Shown piece after piece: positions 8,235-9,056 of a DNA stretch of 9,056 nucleotides; within the stretch, counting starts at the first letter, position 1; every line of letters begins with the position of its first letter. This DNA is from Pseudomonadota bacterium (GTDB taxonomy: Bacteria; Pseudomonadota; Gammaproteobacteria; Xanthomonadales; Xanthomonadaceae): NCBI GenBank assembly GCA_023453655.1, contig JAEXTE010000149.1, forward strand, positions 1 through 9,056, given 5' to 3'. A program made the translations under genes and the position numbers. The notes under the pieces were generated by a model. That model was given only the letters and a program-made list of their open reading frames with translations. It did no database searches and was not told the origin of the DNA.

Positions 8235-8972
8235 ATGAAGGTGCCGGGTGGAACGCCGATCGCCGACGATGGCGATGCGTACACCTTCTGCAGCACCTGC
8301 GCCTTCTCGGCCGCGTGCCTGTCCGAGGGCTACGACAAGAGCCTGCTGCGCGACCTGCACGTGCTGGTGGAGCATGTCGGCCCTTTCCGTGAGGGCGATC
8401 ACATTTTCCGCGAAGGCGATCCCTTCAACGCCATCGCCGCGGTGCGCGCGGGCACGGTCAAGACCTACGTCAACGACGCCAGCGGGCGCGAGCAGGTGCT
8501 GGGCTTCTTCCTGCCCGGCGAGGTGATCGGCCTCAACGCCATCCATGCCGCGCGCTATCCCTGCAACGCGGTGGCGCTGGACACGGTGATGTTGTGCCGG
8601 TTCTCGTTCCCGATGATGGCCACCCTGGCAGGGCGCATGCCCGGGCTGCAGCGGCACCTGTTCAACCTGCTCAGCCAGGACATCGGCAAGGCCTCGGTGC
8701 TGTCGGGCAATTTCACCGCCGACGAACGCCTGGCCGCCTTCATCGTGATGCTGTCGCGGCGCTTCGCCGAGCGCGGCTTCTCGCCCACGCGTATGCGTCT
8801 GACCATGGCCCGCACCGACATCGCCAACTACCTGCGCCTGGCCCCGGAAACGGTGAGCCGCGTGCTGCGGCGGCTGCAGGACGAAGGCGCGCTCAGGGTC
8901 GACCGGCGCGACATGGAAATCCTCAAGCCCGACGTGCTGGACGAACTGGCGCACCACGTGCTGCGCGACTGA
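8235..8972 (+). CDS. fnr: FNR/Anr-family oxygen-sensing transcription regulator
   Basis: A 245-aa CRP/FNR-superfamily regulator. N-terminal cysteines C19, C22 and C28 (CSTCAFSAAC, the CX2CX5C spacing of FNR) and C121 in DTVMLCRF match the four ligands of the oxygen-labile 4Fe-4S cluster in E. coli FNR (C20, C23, C29, C122). A cyclic-nucleotide-like beta barrel spans about 45-125, followed by the long dimer helix. The winged helix-turn-helix includes RTDIANYLRLAPETVSRVLRRLQ. Glu205, Ser208 and Arg209 match the FNR recognition helix that reads TTGAT, in agreement with the box before ccoN. SRRFAERGFSP and RLTMAR are classic FNR blocks. Activity is expected only when the cluster is intact, under low oxygen. 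No FNR box was seen directly upstream; it may be transcribed with hemN or from an internal promoter. The name anr would serve equally. Confidence 0.95.
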   Translation: MKVPGGTPIADDGDAYTFCSTCAFSAACLSEGYDKSLLRDLHVLVEHVGPFREGDHIFREGDPFNAIAAVRAGTVKTYVNDASGREQVLGFFLPGEVIGLNAIHAARYPCNAVALDTVMLCRFSFPMMATLAGRMPGLQRHLFNLLSQDIGKASVLSGNFTADERLAAFIVMLSRRFAERGFSPTRMRLTMARTDIANYLRLAPETVSRVLRRLQDEGALRVDRRDMEILKPDVLDELAHHVLRD

Positions 8973-8980
8973 GCCTTCTT

Positions 8981-9001
8981 CCTTCCACGCGGGTGGGAAG
9001 G
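8981..9001 (+). terminator. Hairpin just after the fnr-type gene, possible terminator
   Basis: CCTTCCAC (8981-8988), loop GCGG, then GTGGGAAGG (8993-9001) with one bulged G. It starts nine bases after the stop. There is no T-run afterwards, so termination is uncertain; such hairpins may instead protect the mRNA end. Confidence 0.4.
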
Positions 9002-9006
9002 AGCCG

Positions 9007-9020
9007 GGGGCTTACGCCCC
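9007..9020 (+). terminator. Second short hairpin after the fnr-type gene
   Basis: GGGGC (9007-9011), loop TTAC, GCCCC (9016-9020). A five-base all-GC stem immediately follows the first hairpin. No T-run follows. It may be part of one composite termination or REP-like region. Confidence 0.35.
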
Positions 9021-9032
9021 ATCGCATTCACT

Positions 9033-9056
9033 CCCTCCCCCGCGTGCGGGGGAGGG
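9033..9056. repeat. GC-rich inverted repeat cut by the right edge (REP-like or terminator)
   Basis: CCCTCCCCCGC (9033-9043), GT, then its exact reverse complement (9046-9056). In practice this is a nine-base stem with a GCGTGC loop. The preceding CT suggests the stem continues past the edge. Similar pyrimidine/purine hairpins are common intergenic repeats in Xanthomonadaceae, from general knowledge. Copy number cannot be judged from this window. Confidence 0.55.

Noticed and set aside
8124..8957. 277-codon minus-strand open frame opposite the fnr-type gene
   Set aside because: The plus strand encodes all FNR motifs; this frame is His/Gln/Gly-rich with no recognisable fold.

Overview
This 9,056-base window is very GC-rich and is almost entirely a microaerobic respiration locus. 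It holds two divergent gene groups separated by a 289-base regulatory region. Gene order, base composition and protein character suggest a gammaproteobacterium of the Xanthomonadaceae/Lysobacteraceae group (Lysobacter, Luteimonas, Xanthomonas relatives). That placement is inference; no rRNA or other marker is present.

Minus strand, reading right to left from about 6510 to the left edge: ccoN, ccoO, ccoQ and ccoP encode the cbb3-type (C-family) cytochrome c oxidase. They are followed by a small two-helix membrane protein I cannot name (98 aa). After a 199-base gap come the maturation genes ccoG (membrane iron-sulfur/cupric reductase), a fixH-like gene and the 5' part of ccoI (copper P-type ATPase), which runs off the left edge. 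Consecutive genes overlap by 1-4 bases at every junction except the 199-base gap and an 8-base gap before ccoI, so translation is probably coupled.

Plus strand, 6779 to 8972: hemN (oxygen-independent coproporphyrinogen III dehydrogenase, for heme synthesis at low oxygen) and an FNR/Anr-type oxygen-sensing regulator with all four expected cluster cysteines. Three GC-rich inverted repeats follow, the last cut by the right edge.

The divergent region 6490-6778 carries a perfect FNR box (TTGAT-N4-ATCAA) placed exactly as in a class II FNR promoter for ccoN. A second, one-mismatch box lies 41.5 bases upstream of the hemN start codon. The locus therefore reads as a self-contained circuit: the FNR protein encoded here senses oxygen loss and probably activates the high-affinity oxidase, and perhaps the low-oxygen heme route that supplies its cofactor. 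CcoG, FixH and CcoI would assemble and load copper into the oxidase.

I do not see a wholly new system, CRISPR array, mobile element, tRNA or rRNA. The points most worth a second look are the unnamed 98-aa protein translationally coupled to ccoP, the odd hemN start region (possible leaderless mRNA, tandem 9-mers, a palindrome over the ATG, an upstream dyad), and a possible fnr promoter inside the end of hemN.
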